A stretch of 64,000 bases of DNA from Dendrophyllia cribrosa (Eukaryota; Cnidaria; Anthozoa; Scleractinia; Dendrophylliidae), in contig JAJLRJ010000003.1 in assembly GCA_024195265.1 (NCBI GenBank), positions 32,683,643 to 32,747,642 of the forward strand, written 5' to 3'. The position numbers and the translations under genes are program-made. Positions 24,401-35,200 of this stretch are shown here, in pieces. The first letter of the stretch is position 1. Each line of letters begins with the position of its first letter. The notes under the pieces were generated by a model. That model saw only the letters and a program-made list of their open reading frames with translations, made no database searches and was not told the origin of the DNA.

Positions 24401-26076
24401 TTATATTATTGTATAGCTATATTATCTATTTAATCTACATTACAGACTTTTGCAAATTCTCAATGTCTTAATAAACATTATTTTGTCAGTAAACATTTGA
24501 GATGAAGAGTACATGTAGGCATCATTGTAAATGTGCTACATGTAACTATAACCTATTTTTTATTTATGTCCCTAATAACAGAACACTTTATACAAGGCAG
24601 AACAGACAATTTTAAACAGCATTCCTCAGGTCAGTCCTTTATACCTTTAACTCATTCCAAGAGTTCCAAAAATCAATATATTTAAAGAAAAATCACAAAT
24701 TTTGTTTTGTAAAATATTGAAAAACAAATCATGACCATTCAAAAGTACTGCCAAACGGGTTTCATACGGGGGTACTCAGCTATGATAGTGACAGGGAGGT
24801 CCAAATGAGGCCAAATTGTTAGACCCCAAAAAAGACGTACATGCATTAGGCTATAACCAGACCCAAAAGACGTCAAACAGCCCTGAATGTAACCCAAAAA
24901 GCTCCCTTCTTTCTCTGCTTAAAAAGGTAAAAAATAAAACAAATTTGCATGTAGTTTATGTTTGTACATGAAACTGATGCAATAATATTATTGTAAATGA
25001 AAACCTTGGGTTTCGCTTTTGGTCATACCCCCAAAAAAGTCCTTCCATAAATCTTTCACCCCAAAAGTCACCACAAATGTTTCTAACCCCTAACACTAAT
25101 CCTAACCCTAATTTCAAACCCCAAATACACAATGTAGGCCTTCGCACCTCCAGTGTCTCTATTATACCTAAGTACATGTAGCACCCTAAAGATTATTGTC
25201 TGACCCTGATCAAGAGGACTGTAGCTTCAAGTTCTACATTTACATGTAACTTGTCAGTTGTCAGTTGTGTCCTATGCATCCTACATGTATGTGTCCTAGT
25301 TATCCTACATTGCACAGTGTGTACATGTAATCTCTATTTTTGAACATGAAGTGTCAACTTTGTTGTTGTTTTTGTGGTTGTTGCAGATTGCTTACGTGGA
25401 GATGACAATGCCAAATATTCATTATTTTACTGTTAACATGGCACCGTTTGGAATGACAAACAAAGATGAGGTATGTAATTAACAAATGTATTTATTAATG
25501 GCGTAAGTACAGAGGAACCTCCATTATGGGAGAAGTGCCCCCTTAATGGAAGTTTTGCTGGTTTTGTTAATAATTAACTACTGAAACAAAAATGCCTGGT
25601 TTCTTAACTTGGGATGCTGGAACTCTTTACCAGTGACTATAAGATTAAGTAGCATCATCTTAATTTTTAAAAAACGACTGAAAACATTTCTTTTTAAGAA
25701 AGCGTTTAATTTGTGAACAATAGTTAGTCAGAATATTTAATTTTTAACAGTGACAAAGTCAGTTGATGGCACAAATGTTCGTTGTGGTATGCTACATGTA
25801 TAAGTCATGAAATGGCACCGTTTATAGTTAGTGCCACAAAATGGGCACTATTTAAAGTTATTTATAGTTTGTCTAGTGCTTTTCTGCAGTTAGCCAGACG
25901 CTCATAATTCTGGGTAAGCTGATTGTGTTATTATAATATGAAAACAAAATTAAATTATTAATGTTTCAGGGAACTAAATCATTTGTTTGCTTTTTATGTA
26001 GATTCTGATGCCCACTGATAAACCTGCTGGAATTATAAAGGCTGCTCTATCAAGAAAACCCATGGCAAAACTGTAA
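18455..26076 (+). CDS. UOX: urate oxidase (uricase)
   Basis: Ten exons in phase: 18455-18682, 20965-21027, 21209-21262, 21786-21864, 22124-22192, 22314-22431, 23938-24013, 24582-24629, 25387-25470, 26002-26076 (894 nt, 297 aa, the usual family length). Urate oxidase turns urate into 5-hydroxyisourate in purine breakdown, in peroxisomes. Family marks: GYGKTGVRLLKI with Lys16, VPTDTQKNT with Thr61 and NIHYFTVNM with His257, corresponding to the Lys-Thr-His catalytic set, plus ILEEFAGPP and SPSVQNTLY. The C terminus AKL fits a type 1 peroxisomal targeting signal. No frameshift or stop is seen. The acceptor of exon 7 (CCAAAG|GGAG) has a poor pyrimidine tract because a minisatellite sits just upstream, but phase and conservation fix it. 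Confidence 0.96.
18973..19232. mobile_element. MITE with G/C-run termini
   Basis: GGACCATTTAATTTTTGTGG followed by a G run faces a C run followed by AACAAAAAGTAAATAGTCAG. The ends are inverted repeats and the body is A-rich. It lies in uricase intron 1. Confidence 0.6.
19540..20135. repeat. AAACCGC-rich repeat
   Basis: Many scattered copies of AAAACCGC / AAACCGTGAAAC at both ends bracket about 300 bases that contain an open frame (19625-19918) of no recognisable product. Probably a transposable element of unknown class inside uricase intron 1. Confidence 0.45.
20522..20900 (+). repeat. CTCACGCC-rich repeat
   Basis: Repeated CTCACGCC and its complement GGCGTGAG at 20530-20620 and again near 20878, with CTTCGGAA/TTCCGAA motifs between. 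Likely a non-autonomous element in uricase intron 1. Confidence 0.5.
21404..21699 (-). mobile_element. SINE split by a 111-bp insertion
   Basis: Same family as 4759-5028 (CACCTGGG, GAGAGACAA, AACACGACGGCAGAGACCAG). It is interrupted by an AT-rich insert at 21465-21575 flanked by GGTACCCATTT (21454-21464 and 21576-21586), an 11-bp target duplication. The insert starts with a T/C-rich run, as a reversed retroelement tail would. Confidence 0.7.
22485..22889. mobile_element. TTAAAGGGGC MITE, copy 1
   Basis: Inverted ends TTAAAGGGGCATTGTC / GACAATTAGCCCCTTTAA. The body shares TTTTTTCAAGTTGCAATCCA and TTTCCATCCTGG with the copy at 41764-42153. Non-coding, in uricase intron 6. Confidence 0.8.
22925..23890 (+). 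repeat. GGTGGTCGCTTAGGAGA minisatellite
   Basis: From about 23420 to 23880 roughly 26 copies of a 17-18 bp unit run head to tail, with variants GGTCACTTAG, GGTCGGTTAG and GATCGCTTAG. Related single units begin the block at 22960 and the block ends GAGGTTGAACTGTA. It fills uricase intron 6 up to about 50 bases before exon 7. Confidence 0.85.
24755..25210. repeat. probable repeat (CGGGGGTACTCAGCTATG)
   Basis: A run of ACCCCAAAA and AACCC motifs begins with a GGGGGTACTC end like that of the element at 44051-44493, and finishes near TTATTGTCTGACCCTGATC. It has a short TAACCCTAA-type run near 25085-25115. No coding content recognised. Confidence 0.4.
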
Positions 26077-28486
26077 ACTGACTGACAGCCCAAGTTACTG
26101 GAGGAGAGAGTGCGGGTGTAGTGATTCAAATAATAATATTAATGATTTAAAATGTATAGGATGTATGCAGGGCGGGCATGTTGGTGTTCAGGAACAATAT
26201 AAAATTATCTCTAATTTTCTAAAAATGGTATTTTTGTACAGTCAAACCTCTGTTAAGCAGTCACCCTCGAGAAACAGCCAACTGACCGCTTAATAGTGAT
26301 GCGATGCGATGTGAGGGCAAGGACTAGCCCACACCAACTCGGGACTGATGAACTGCCTCCATCGACAAATCTCTATCCACTGACATTGGACTTGGTGTTC
26401 TCACATTTAGCATGTAATAGGGAAAAATTAAACTGTAATGCGACATTGATCACATGATGTACATTTCATTGTTAACAACAGTGATGTAAAATATGATAAA
26501 TAAAAATTAAGTAATTGCATTTTCAAGGAAGTTCATGCCTGACTGTCAGATTTTATAATGATGTTCGTAAGGTAAGCATCGTGCGATCATTTTTCCAATC
26601 CAGAAGGGCTGCAATGGGGATAGACGTTTCATTTAACTTTTAAGTTTAATGGTTTGTCATAACTGGTTCAAAACTCAATAAATCGTCTTCCAATCAACAC
26701 TCGCTATTCTTGGACGGCGGAGCGTATTTTCAATTGGGGGGGGCGCTTGAAAGAGAGCGTCAGAGACGCGATATTTTATTTTATTTCTTTTCAATTTTTA
26801 TCTTTATGCTTGAAAGTGCGGGGGCTAAAGCCCCCCCCCCCCCCCCCCCCCCCCCGGTTGGTTCTCGTCCTTGCTCCTTGCTCCGAGGGATTTTCTCACT
26901 GTATACATGTACTCCGGTTTTCTTCCCTCCATTAAAACAACATTTCCTAATTCCAATTCGATCCGAAAACAGTGGAAGTAAGAGCCACCTCGGGGATTCC
27001 ACTGAAATTCCTATTTATTTATTTATTTATTTATTTATTTTATTTTATTTTATTTATTACTATTTATATTACATGCCTCTGATGTCTCCTACATAGCGCG
27101 AGAAACGCCTCTGGTACCCAGGGTAGGGAGGGGTGGGGAAGAGAAAGAAAAATAGTTTTTCTTTCCCCTCCCCTCCCCCTTTTTTCACCTTTCAGCCTGA
27201 CTCCTGCACATTCCTGCACATTCGCCGCGTCTTTTGACTCGTTTTACTCAACGCCCTGAAAATACACCACCTCTGCAACAGTTTCCGTTGATTCCGATCG
27301 AGCCGTGATAGCCGGACTCTCAGAAAATGCGATCGACCTCTGACCGTCGGAGAATCGGGCTAATCGAGCTAATAGAGCGGCTGCTTGGCTTAATGGCAAT
27401 TTCTTCAATCTTCGGTACGTCACTACGAGGATCATTTCTTCGTTTAATTTCATTTCCGCAGTTCAAAAATAAGATTTCTCATATATTCATTGTCATCACA
27501 TCCTCTCTCTCTCTTTTTCGTTGCTTTAACTCTCGAGAATGCCAAAAATAAAAATTCAAGAAAAATTCCAAATTTCATTTTGTAAAATATTGAAAAACAA
27601 ATGGTACCATTCAAAAGTGCTGCCAAAGAGGTTTTATTTGAATGGTCATACCATAGGATATCCTCCACAGACTCGAAAGTTAAAACTAAACTACATGTCT
27701 TGATAATTTACTCTGAGAGTGTACGGGTTAATGAAGAAATCAAGCACAATCGAGTCCATAAGCCGCGTTTCCTGCACTAGAAGTCATCAGCGTGGCTGGT
27801 GCAAGAATCAACCAATGACATCGTGCATGTTGAGGTTATAGAACGGGAAATGATTGAAGAAACGTCGACAGGTGATTTATGAAGACTAATGGCAGAGTTA
27901 TCCGCCGCACATTACCTGAAAGTTCAGTGATTATAACCTAAACTAAAATAGAGCTGATATGGAGGTGTTTATTTAACAATAGCTGGTAACACGATTGTGT
28001 TCAAATGCACAGGGTGTAGAATTTCAAACATTGTCATTCAAATGTAAACAGTTAATATGTGAGAGCTGCTTAAATTGGAAATCTTAATGCAATTCACAAA
28101 GAACTCGTAATTTTGAGTAAATAATAGTTCGTGATATTTGCGCATTTTCCGGACTTCATAGCTTCTATTTCCGTGAATAAATTCAAAGCAATAGAACTAT
28201 TGAAATTTCAATCTTTTTCTTCTGTTACCATGACGGATGTTAAAATTGTATTGCCCACTGAAACCTTGAATTCGCACATGATTTCAAATAGAAGGGAAAA
28301 ATTGACAATCAGTCATGTAGTGACAGCTGAAATTTGCATTTAATATTCCGATCTGTTATAGGACATCACTGGTTATTAATATTTTAATTCAACAATTTAT
28401 TCTTTCCCATTTTGAAGAACAGTCTTGGTTCGTTTGCATTATGCATACATGTACTCTGTTGGTTAATAGCACCTTTGTTATAAAAA
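26077..28486. other. uricase 3' UTR and intergenic region
   Basis: Holds the poly(A) signal, a GACCGCTTAA-type relic (26243-26300), a poly-C run (26830-26855), a TTTA microsatellite (27010-27060) and a copy of a repeat also seen at 24685-24770 (27555-27650). A 69-codon minus-strand frame at 27453-27244 (KKLPLSQAAALLARL) looks coding-like but is unrecognised. No other gene seen. Confidence 0.5.
26499..26504 (+). terminator. poly(A) signal of urate oxidase
   Basis: AATAAA 423 bases after the uricase stop codon, the first canonical signal downstream on this strand. Confidence 0.6.
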
Positions 28487-29551
28487 ATGCCGGACTCGAA
28501 TTTTGATGATTCAAACAACAGGGACAATAATTCTCATCTTGAAACAATTGTCATTATAAACTGTGTTCTGAATGCGCCATTAATACTCGTATCCATCATT
28601 GGCAATGCTCTGGTGTTGGCCACCATATTGAAGACGTCGTCGCTTCGTTCAGAGCCATCCTTCATATTTCTGTGTAGTCTCGCTGTCTCAGATCTGTTTG
28701 TTGGATTTATTGCTCAACCCATTTACATTGCGAGTGAAGTCACGAGCCAGAGAATTTCTTTGGTATATGATCTAAGTCACGTAACAGCTTTTTTCGCATG
28801 TGGCGTGTCTCTTTGTACCGTAGCAGCAATTAGTTTGGATCGATTTTTAGCTCTTTATTATCATATGAGATACTCAACTTTAGCGACGATAACTCGTGTG
28901 TGGTATACTTTAATGATCATATGGTTGATTGATATTCTTTTCGCAAGTATTTACTTTGTGAGTTGGAAAGTGTCTTACATTATCATGGCTTTTGGTATCG
29001 GCACATGCGTTTTAATTTCAACGTTTTCTTACATCAGAATTTATCGAATTGTTCGTCGACATCAGCGTCAGATTCAGGATCTTCAACTAACACGACAAAC
29101 TCATTTTCAGATTGAGGATCATCAACGTACAAGACAAACTCGTTCACCAGCTCAGGATTATCAATTAACAACACAATCTCATTCACAAATCCAGGATCAT
29201 CAAATAACAAGGTCATCTCAATTGGAAATTCAGAATCGTCAACTCAGAAGACAATCCCATTCACAGCAAACAAACTTGATTCGCTTGAAAAAAAGCGCTA
29301 TAAACACGTTTGTGTTTTATATATTTATAATTCTTTGTTACGTGCCAAAGTCTGTTTTACTGATCATATATATTGGTTTTCCAATCAAATGGGAAGGACG
29401 GGACAATATCTGGAACTTTGCAAATACCCTTGTGTTTTTTAATTCGTCGATAAATCCTTTGTTATACTGTTGGAGAATTCGTGAATTGCGGACCGCAGTT
29501 TTAAAATTATCGAGGAAGATATTTTTAAGACCACCAGTGGAGGATAACTAG
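28487..29551 (+). CDS. class A GPCR, melanocortin/adenosine-receptor-like (orphan)
   Basis: Intronless, 354 aa. TM1 23-48 with GN, TM2 58-81 with LAVSD, TM3 95-117 ending in DRF (118-120, in place of DRY), TM4 138-157 with Trp146, TM5 161-187, TM6 270-294, TM7 308-328 with NPLLY (323-327). There is no Cys at position 3.25, a very short second extracellular loop and no Pro in TM5, which together fit the melanocortin/cannabinoid/adenosine (MECA) branch. TM6 has CYVP rather than CWxP. The third intracellular loop (195-262) is made of a Gln-rich 13-residue tandem repeat. Likely a plasma-membrane receptor signalling through G proteins; the ligand cannot be told. Large single-exon GPCR families of this sort are common in anthozoans. 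Confidence 0.88.
   Translation: MPDSNFDDSNNRDNNSHLETIVIINCVLNAPLILVSIIGNALVLATILKTSSLRSEPSFIFLCSLAVSDLFVGFIAQPIYIASEVTSQRISLVYDLSHVTAFFACGVSLCTVAAISLDRFLALYYHMRYSTLATITRVWYTLMIIWLIDILFASIYFVSWKVSYIIMAFGIGTCVLISTFSYIRIYRIVRRHQRQIQDLQLTRQTHFQIEDHQRTRQTRSPAQDYQLTTQSHSQIQDHQITRSSQLEIQNRQLRRQSHSQQTNLIRLKKSAINTFVFYIFIILCYVPKSVLLIIYIGFPIKWEGRDNIWNFANTLVFFNSSINPLLYCWRIRELRTAVLKLSRKIFLRPPVEDN
29064..29275 (+). repeat. 39-bp coding minisatellite in GPCR loop 3
   Basis: About five copies of a 39-bp unit code for a 13-residue motif of the form RQTHSQIQDHQLT. The period is exactly 13 codons, so the frame is kept whatever the copy number. Confidence 0.8.
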
Positions 29552-30716
29552 AACGTTTTCCCATTCCAATTTAAAAAAACTGTGAATTTAATTAACTGTC
29601 GGAGACATAGTAACAGGAAGAGATTACAGTCATGTAATAAGCATGATTCTATCTGGGGTGGTTTGAGGGGTGAAAGCTTCCCCCACAAAGAGACCAGCTT
29701 CTTCCCCAAAAATGTAATTTCTCGGACATCTGAGTGACGTAGGAACGAACAAGTCAAAAATTATTATTCTGACGCCACGATATAGAGGCTTGCGTGTCGT
29801 CATGGGACATCTCGGAACTATTTAAGGTTTGGCGGGAGATATTTATCATTCTACGTCGGTCAGTCTTCTCGAACGTTGCCTTCCTTGACTATTTTTTCGT
29901 TTAAGTTTTTATTTGAAATGCGTTGGGAAATGACCCTTTACCCTGTAAGTATCAAGTAATGCTATCAGTTTTTGTACCTTTGCCCCCGAGGTTTAGTGCC
30001 ACTGCACTTATAGGGGGAATACGTTTCCACATTTTTTTGGCCACATCTAAAGAGTGGTGTTAAGTGTTTTTTCGTAGCTAGCGTGGTACACAATTTTCTA
30101 AACTTTTGAAATATGATGTATGTGAAATGTAATTTAAAAGGATTGGGAGACTAGACAGAATATATTAATACACCAGATTGCATCTTAGCGCATATTCATT
30201 TCAAAGCGTATCCGGGGGGGGGGGGGGGAGCGGTATGTCCCCGGACTCTCCTAGGAAACTCGTGACCTTTGTTGGGGGGCATGCTCCCACGAGACATTTT
30301 AAAATCTAACTTGTCTGAAACGGGATTTCCTGCATTTTGAGACCACTTTGAAGCAAAATTAAAGGGTCTTCCCAGTGAACAAACATTGATGCACTTACTA
30401 CTGTACTGTACATGAAGCACAACTGATTTAAACGGAGGGTCGCAGCTCTTAGAAGCCTCTATTTTCATTGGCTTTGTAAAACACAGCTGCTATTGTTTTT
30501 AGGGTTAGGGTCCATTGTTGTGTTGTTTGTCCTATTGTTATCTCTAAGGGTGGCAAGCCGATGGTGTGAGACCTTTCAAGAGCTGCGACAGTATAAGCAG
30601 AAAGTAGACGTCGCTTCTACTTTCTACAACATGGAAATTTGTTGCGCACGCTATAGGTGGCAATACGCGCAACATCAGGGCTACAACCTGCAACACAACA
30701 TTGTTGTGCAACAAGT

Positions 30717-30878
30717 CAGGGGCGTAGCTAGCTGCACGCACGTACGCACCTGCGTACTTGAAAAGTCGAAAAAAAAAAGAAGAAAGATTTGGGACTTGAG
30801 GGTGGGGGTAGGGGGTAGGGGCAGTGTTTAAAAACAGTGATTGTGCGTACCTCTGAAAAAGTCCTGGCTACACCCCTG
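30717..30878 (+). mobile_element. hAT-like MITE, copy 2
   Basis: Termini CAGGGGCGTAGCTAGC / CTGGCTACACCCCTG, with flanking direct repeat CAAGT (30712-30716 and 30879-30883). Same body as the copy at 2316-2471 (AAAGATTTGGGACTTGAGGG). Confidence 0.8.
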
Positions 30879-31166
30879 CAAGTAGCACGATTTTGTTGCC
30901 CGTTTTACTTCACCTTTACAAAAAGTGTTATCTTCAATTCTGATTTTTTGGCCATCTGCATCTATAGGGTGTTATAAAACCCCAAACTAGCCAGAATTGT
31001 TTCGTCACCTTAGAATTTTATTGCTTAGCCTTTAAAACCAACAAATATGCATCATTAATTTAAATATTGTAGACAGTTAAACTCATCACCAATAGATGAG
31101 CTTGGGGACTTTCGAGAAACGGGCCCGGTCATGAAAACACGATATATTAGCCGGGACATTGTCCTT

Positions 31167-31409
31167 TTAGGCCCCGTTTACACGGGTCCGGACAAATTTT
31201 TGCACGGACGAATTTTGTTCCTAGACCACGTGTTTACATGGATCCGTGCAAATTCTGTTACAGATTGCAGTGGTGTTTACACGGAACTTGCACACTTAGC
31301 CGTTCAAAAATTCGTCCAGTTCCGCCGGTCCCGTGTAATCCCAAGGTGGAACCGTGCAAGTTTTTGTCCGTGCAAAAATTTGTCCGGACCCGTGTAAACG
31401 TGGCCTTAA
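31167..31409. mobile_element. GGCCCCGTTTACACG MITE
   Basis: TTAGGCCCCGTTTACACGGG and CCCGTGTAAACGTGGCCTTAA are inverted termini of a 243-bp non-coding element whose inner arms (GTCCGGACAAATTTTTGCAC) are also complementary. Related in style to the element at 36161-36505. Confidence 0.75.
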
Positions 31410-32263
31410 TCTCGGGATCTTCTCACGATGGTTATGCTAGCACAACATTTTTTCGTGACCTGTAAGCTCGATTACGAATTGATATTATCTCTCAGTATTA
31501 TGTTGTTAAGTAAAGGACTATAAAAGAAAGAGACTTTATCCATAATCTACGTACATTTCCAAGAAGCTCAAAACAGAAAGAGAAAATTTCCGCTGCGTTC
31601 AATATTGATAATTTTGCTAATTACGTACGTCACATATGATCATCTCATGCACACGTCATTTAATGTCTTTAATTTGTGACCATTTAGGGCTCACGGTTTG
31701 TCAGATACCAAAACGTTTTGAAGCATGTTGGCACTGAATTGGAAAACGCACAGGCATAAGCCTGGTGTAAACAGCAGCATATGATAACGAAAGCCTTTGT
31801 TTTTGACTTCTCTTGTACATAAGCCAAATACTTGCACGCCTCACGGGTCATGTATCAGATTTTAGTCTTCCGTTCTTTATTTAGTTGTACTACGTGACCC
31901 ATATAACGCAAAACAACTATTCCGCGGTCCAAAAGTGTATCTTGATCAAGGTTATGTTTTGGGCCAACCAACAAGTGGTCGAAAGCTCATTTTTCTTTTT
32001 AGCCTCTTGAAGCTTAATTAATCTCGGTTTAAAACGAATTTGTGCTTTGTGTAATGTATAATGCGGTCACTTATCCACTCGACGCAATGATTAAACCAGC
32101 CTCTAATGCGATGACAAAAGGCCAGTTTACATTCCAGCGATAGTTATTCAGTACACAAATGTCAGAACACACACTGCGCGCGATACACGCGTCGCTGGAA
32201 AACAGTGGGAACTAAGCAAAGCGTAATTACAAAGAGATAAATTTTATTCACTTCACGTAACAC

Positions 32264-35200
32264 ATGGGTTGCGGAACCAGCTCTCATCTTCCAAAGAAGG
32301 GTAAGTGAAAGTTTTTTTCATTTCAGCGGACTATAAATACTGTTATATAAAACGGTTAAACCGCAATTAAGAAACCACAAGTTCAGAGGTTTGTTGTGGT
32401 GAAGGAGGTATTTTCAGCTACAAAGTTAGCTATAAACGCATGTTCGCGCTCTAACTTGTAATTTCAGTTTAATCCAAACGTTATTACATTGCAGTTACCA
32501 TAGAGTCACTAATTGACTAAACCATTTTCTGTGCGTGTCGTCTTGTAACACGAATTTGTGAGGTCGTGTGAAACTTTGATTAAATCAGCTTCGTTGCTTG
32601 TTTATGATAGACGTCTCGTTGATCTAGTTTTCTATGATGTATAGGGGTGTTAGAACTGTTTTTATTAAACGTTTGAGACGAATGAGCCTGATGAGCGAAC
32701 AAATTACTCATGCTTCAACGACCTAAAATGGAAAGAGCTTGTAGTATTCATACCAGGCGCTAGCTGAACGGGAGTAACACGGGACCAATACCAATATTTT
32801 AAAAAATTAAAATGCCTTAAATAATGACAAGACTGAATAGGGCTGACCAGATTGATCGGTGCTTCGAAGCAAAAAATGCAAATCGCTTTAGCTTTGGGTC
32901 GTTTATGTCATATTTATTGTGTCGCGTAATAATATATTAGCTCGTTTCTGGCAGAGACATATATATGTATATTAAGTAATTCAGAAAATTACAATGCCGC
33001 ATGAAATACAATTTATTTTGAGACTAAATGACTTACGACACTGCATTAGTAATACATATACGAATATACAGCTATCACTCTAGCACTGCAAGCGACCACC
33101 TCAGTATTGAAAGACAGCCTTCACGAAATTCTCAAATCTACAGTTAGACGTTCTCGAACACTGCATGACGAATTTGTCGTAGGAACCGATATAAGGCGAC
33201 CGCCTCTCTTGTTCTGCAGAAAGAGTTGTCGCTTACAATGAGATATTCAACTGCCTCTTCCAAGTTAGTTTTTATTCTGACAATTCTAGTTTGTATTCAG
33301 TCATAATAGAAATAAACAGCTCAGTAGGTATTAAAAAGGATCACCTAACAATAAGTTGCCGAAACATTTGTTTATAACCATAACAACGAAAGAAACAAGG
33401 TAACTTCAATAATACAATATTGACGCTGTGGCTAAATGCCCGCCAGCCGGGCACGGTCTCAAATAGACTAAATGCCCGGCAGTCAGACATTTTCACAAAA
33501 TTTTCACTGAAAGGCTCTTTCAAACCTTTTGAGAGTATTCGATGTTCCTTTAGAAATGTCAAGCGCTTCCAAAAATTATTTTGCTTTTCCAATTGACGAA
33601 ATATCCAAGCTTGGGCATACCGTAAGATCGCTATGTTCTTGACACTTAGAAAATTTCTGCTGAGATTCGCAGTTAGAAATTTTCACAGAGTTCCGACTGA
33701 ACGTCTCACTCAAACCTCTTGAGAGTATTCAAAGTTCCTTTAAAAAAGTGAAGCGATTCCCAAAATTATTTTGATTTTCCAGTTGACGAAATATCCAAGC
33801 TTGGGCATACAAAAAGATCGCTATGTTCTTGACAGATGACAGAGACTGCCGGGCACGGCCTCAAATAGACTAAATGCCCGGAAGTCAGAAATGTTCATAG
33901 AATTTTCACTGAAAGGCTCTTTCAAACCTTTTGAGAGTATTCGATGTTCGTTTAGAAATGTCAAGCGCTTCCAAAAATTATTTTGCTTTTCTAGTTGACG
34001 AAATATTCAAGCTTGGGCATACTATATAATCGCTATGTTCACGACACTTGGAAAATTTCTGCAGACTGCTGCCGGGGCACGGCCTCAAAATAGACTATTA
34101 TAAAATGCGCAGCAGTCAGAAATTTTCTAATACTTTCAAATAATTTTGGGAATCGCTTGACATTTCTAAACGAACTTTGAATACTCTTAAGAGGTTTGAG
34201 TGAGACGTTCAGTCAAAATTCTGTGAAAATTTCTGATTGCCGGGCATTTTAGTCTATTTGAGGCCGTGCCCGGCAGTCTCCGTGAACATACTGTAGCGAT
34301 CTTATAGTATGCCCAAGCTTGAATATTTCGTCAACTAGAAAAGCAAAATAATTTTTGGAAGCGCTTGACATTTTTAAACGAACATCGAATACTCTCAAAA
34401 GGTTTGAAAGAGCCTTTCAGTGAAAATTCTATGAAAATTTCTGACTGCCGGGCATTTAGTCTATTTGAGGCCGTGCCCGGCAGTCTCTGTCGAGAACATA
34501 GCGATCTTATAGTATGCCCAAACTTTGATATTTCGTCAACTGGAAAATCAAAAAATTTTTGGGAATCCCTTGACATTTCTAAACGAACTTTGAATACTCT
34601 TAAGAGGTTTGAGTGAGACGTTCAGTCGGAACTCTGTGAAAATTTCTGACTGCGAGTCCCAGCAGTAATTTTCTAAGTGTCGAAAACATAGCGATCTTAC
34701 GGTATGCCCAAGCTTTGATATTTCGTCAATTGGAAAAGCAAAATAATTTTTGGAAGCGCTTGACATTTCTAAAGGAACATCGAATACTCTCAAAAGGTTT
34801 GAAAGAGCCTTGCAGTGAAAATTTTGTGAAAATGTCTGACTGCCGGGCATTTAGTCTATTTGAGACCGTGCCCGGCTGCCGGGCATTTAGCCACAGCAAT
34901 AATGTTGAATTTGTATGCTAAATTCATTATGACATCCGGATTTTTCTGAAGCTTGTAATGTCAAATTCCCCCATTATATGTTGAATTGGGATTACAATAA
35001 ATAAATTGCCTCTCTTAGATATGTTAATCTTGTCAAGAATTCGTTGTCTATTTATCGGTAGCAACATCAAAGCATTTTAATTGGTATATTGGCACTTGGG
35101 AACAATTTAAATACTTTCTTATAAATGCAAAACTATTTTACACTTGGTCAATTAGAACTATCCCAGTAACAACATGGTAACTAAAAAGCTAAAAAACAAT

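Larger units (their letters stand above)
29552..32263. other. intergenic region
   Basis: Contains a poly-G run at 30213-30228, a repeat at 30470-30600 that recurs at 42180-42300, the hAT-like MITE at 30717-30878 and a MITE at 31167-31409. A short ATG frame at 29918-29944 is followed by a good donor (CCT|GTAAGT) but has no matching next exon. No gene assigned. Confidence 0.5.

Noticed and set aside
25080..25120. Telomere-like CCCTAA run
   Set aside because: Only a few degenerate AACCCTAA/ACCCCTAA units within a dispersed repeat, too short for an interstitial telomere.
27244..27453. 69-codon minus-strand frame
   Set aside because: Some coding-like composition but no recognised domain, no splice partners and no conservation evidence available.
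29918..29944. Possible first exon (MRWEMTLYP) with a good donor
   Set aside because: Ends in phase 0, while the exons found downstream at 37473 and 39694 need phase 1; no partner exon was found.
33341..34921. Several repeated ~80-100 codon frames
   Set aside because: They are the same unit of the mirrored array read on both strands; no domain and no consistent frame.
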